NCBI GenBank assembly: GCA_963695505.1
Contig: CAVOGX010000009.1
Span: forward strand, 112,142 to 176,141
DNA from: JACSRF01 sp963695505
GTDB lineage: Bacteria; Chloroflexota; Anaerolineae; Promineifilales; Promineifilaceae
DNA: 64,000 nt
Reading direction: 5' to 3'
Shown: piece by piece, positions 63,495-64,000 of the stretch
How positions within the stretch are numbered: the stretch's first letter is position 1
How the letters are laid out: the number at the start of each line of letters is the position of its first letter
Made by a program: the position numbers and the translations under genes
The notes under the pieces: model-generated
Seen by the model: only the letters and a program-made list of their open reading frames with translations
Database searches by the model: none
What the model was told of the DNA's origin: nothing

Positions 63495-64000
63495 ATGACC
63501 GCATATCCGCAGCAGGATGAATATCTGCTGCCCAGTCAGGATTTTACGCCGGCTTACATGGCGTTGTATCATTCCGGCGAACTCCATCGCCGGGTGCAGC
63601 AAGTGCTGGAACTGCTTTTACGATGCGAACTTTGCCCGCGACGTTGTGGAGTCAACCGCGTGCAAGGGAAAACGGCCGTTTGCCAGACCGGTCGTTATGC
63701 GCGAGTTAGCAGCTATTTCCCCCACCATGGCGAGGAGTTTTGCCTGCGTGGCTGGGGGGGCAGCGGCACCATCTTCTTCACCGGCTGCAGCCTGCGCTGC
63801 GTATTTTGCCAGAACGCCGATATTAGCCGCAACTGCGAGAGTGGGCTGGAAGTCACCCCCAAAGAGCTGGCTTACATGATGCTTGACCTGCAAGATATGG
63901 GCTGCCACAACATCAACTTCGTTACCCCCGAGCACGTTGTGCCCCAAATTTTAGAGGCGCTGCCCATCGCCATTAAGCGCGGGCTGCATTTGCCGTTAAT
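63495..64000 (+). CDS. PflX-like radical SAM protein (5' part; runs off the window)
   Basis: Open from ATG 63495 to the end of the window, 168 codons seen. N-terminal Cys-rich segment CELCPRRCGVNRVQG, then the radical SAM motif GCSLRCVFCQN (CxxxCxxC) that binds the 4Fe-4S cluster. This pattern matches the COG1313/PflX group related to pyruvate formate-lyase activases. The protein activated is unknown. The reading frame is intact in the visible part. Confidence 0.87.
   Translation, partial: MTAYPQQDEYLLPSQDFTPAYMALYHSGELHRRVQQVLELLLRCELCPRRCGVNRVQGKTAVCQTGRYARVSSYFPHHGEEFCLRGWGGSGTIFFTGCSLRCVFCQNADISRNCESGLEVTPKELAYMMLDLQDMGCHNINFVTPEHVVPQILEALPIAIKRGLHLPL

Larger units (their letters stand above)
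1486..63680. repeat. Highly iterated palindrome AACGGCCGTT (dispersed)
   Basis: About 40 perfect decamers by hand count and many near copies centred on CGGCCG (for example 1486, 6300, 7933, 15517, 18348, 18708, 28448, 32647, 36442, 38857, 48519, 51178, 51304, 52790, 59256, 61929, 62161 and 63669). Most are inside genes, read in different frames: ACG-GCC-GTT gives TAV (often ETAV), AAC-GGC-CGT gives NGR, CGG-CCG gives RP. At an assumed 56% GC, chance would give far less than one. None is seen in the transposase. Resembles in style the HIP1 octamer of cyanobacteria. Confidence 0.85.

Noticed and set aside
1486..63680. AACGGCCGTT as a transcription factor operator
   Set aside because: Most copies are deep inside coding regions in all frames, with no link to promoters.
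1..64000. tRNA, rRNA or tmRNA genes
   Set aside because: I looked for T-loop (GGTTCGAATCC-like) motifs, rRNA blocks and a tmRNA near smpB and saw none; a covariance-model search would be decisive.

Overview
The window looks like a chromosomal segment of a Chloroflexota bacterium, most likely an Anaerolineae-type lineage. This is inferred from gene style, not from a marker search. Pointers are many secreted proteins and lipoproteins with Thr/Pro 'TPTP' linkers, C-terminal LPxIxR tails on exported proteins, WD40/PD40 and Asp-box propeller proteins, several ABC exporter pairs and moderately high GC. Two DNA-level signatures run through the segment. One is a highly iterated palindrome, AACGGCCGTT (about 40 perfect copies by hand count). 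The other is a large set of imperfect inverted repeats made of short reiterated words. They sit between genes and in several places inside genes.

Layout. 1-1.0 kb: an IS982-like transposase. 1.1-5.6 kb: a two-component system with a leaderless-type promoter, then an Asp-box lipoprotein, a small membrane protein and an exported repeat protein. 5.6-9.1 kb: a membrane-anchored PD40 protein, a membrane protein and coaBC, with three single-base frameshifts. 9.4-11.6 kb: a membrane-anchored protein resembling a degenerate copper amine oxidase fused to cytochrome c. 11.7-15 kb: smpB and two S41 proteases. 15-19 kb: a GH3 glycosidase and a CDF metal transporter. 19-25.8 kb: an ABC exporter pair, pyruvate kinase and a SerA-like dehydrogenase. 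25.8-28.5 kb: a GrdB-related protein with an in-frame TGA that is probably selenocysteine, and a CrtI-like flavoprotein. 28.6-34 kb: a VWA protein, purA, an L,D-transpeptidase and a peptidoglycan amidase. 34.2-40.2 kb: ftsH, then an operon of enoyl-CoA hydratase, AAC(3)-like acetyltransferase, biotin carboxylase and a membrane protein. 40.2-45.7 kb: a compact unit encoding a 23-residue peptide, a RIO-type kinase and a second ABC exporter pair. 45.6-52.4 kb: a closely packed run of GNAT, rsgA, methyltransferase, DUF5995-like, hydrolase and phosphotransferase genes. 52.6-56.9 kb: a PD40 lipoprotein and two paralogous SGNH-like exported proteins. 57.2-60.7 kb: an ABC-2 type exporter operon. 60.8-64 kb: a WXG100-like protein, a helix-hairpin-helix protein, a DinB-like protein, a GAF protein and a PflX-like radical SAM protein cut by the window end.

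Six frameshifts interrupt five otherwise ordinary genes (two in coaBC). All are of the +1 type, which points to a systematic insertion error in the assembly more than to gene decay. The strongest candidate for unusual biology is the UGA-containing GrdB-like gene. It has a UxxC motif at the expected redox position and a short hairpin just 3' of the UGA. The two repeat systems come next.
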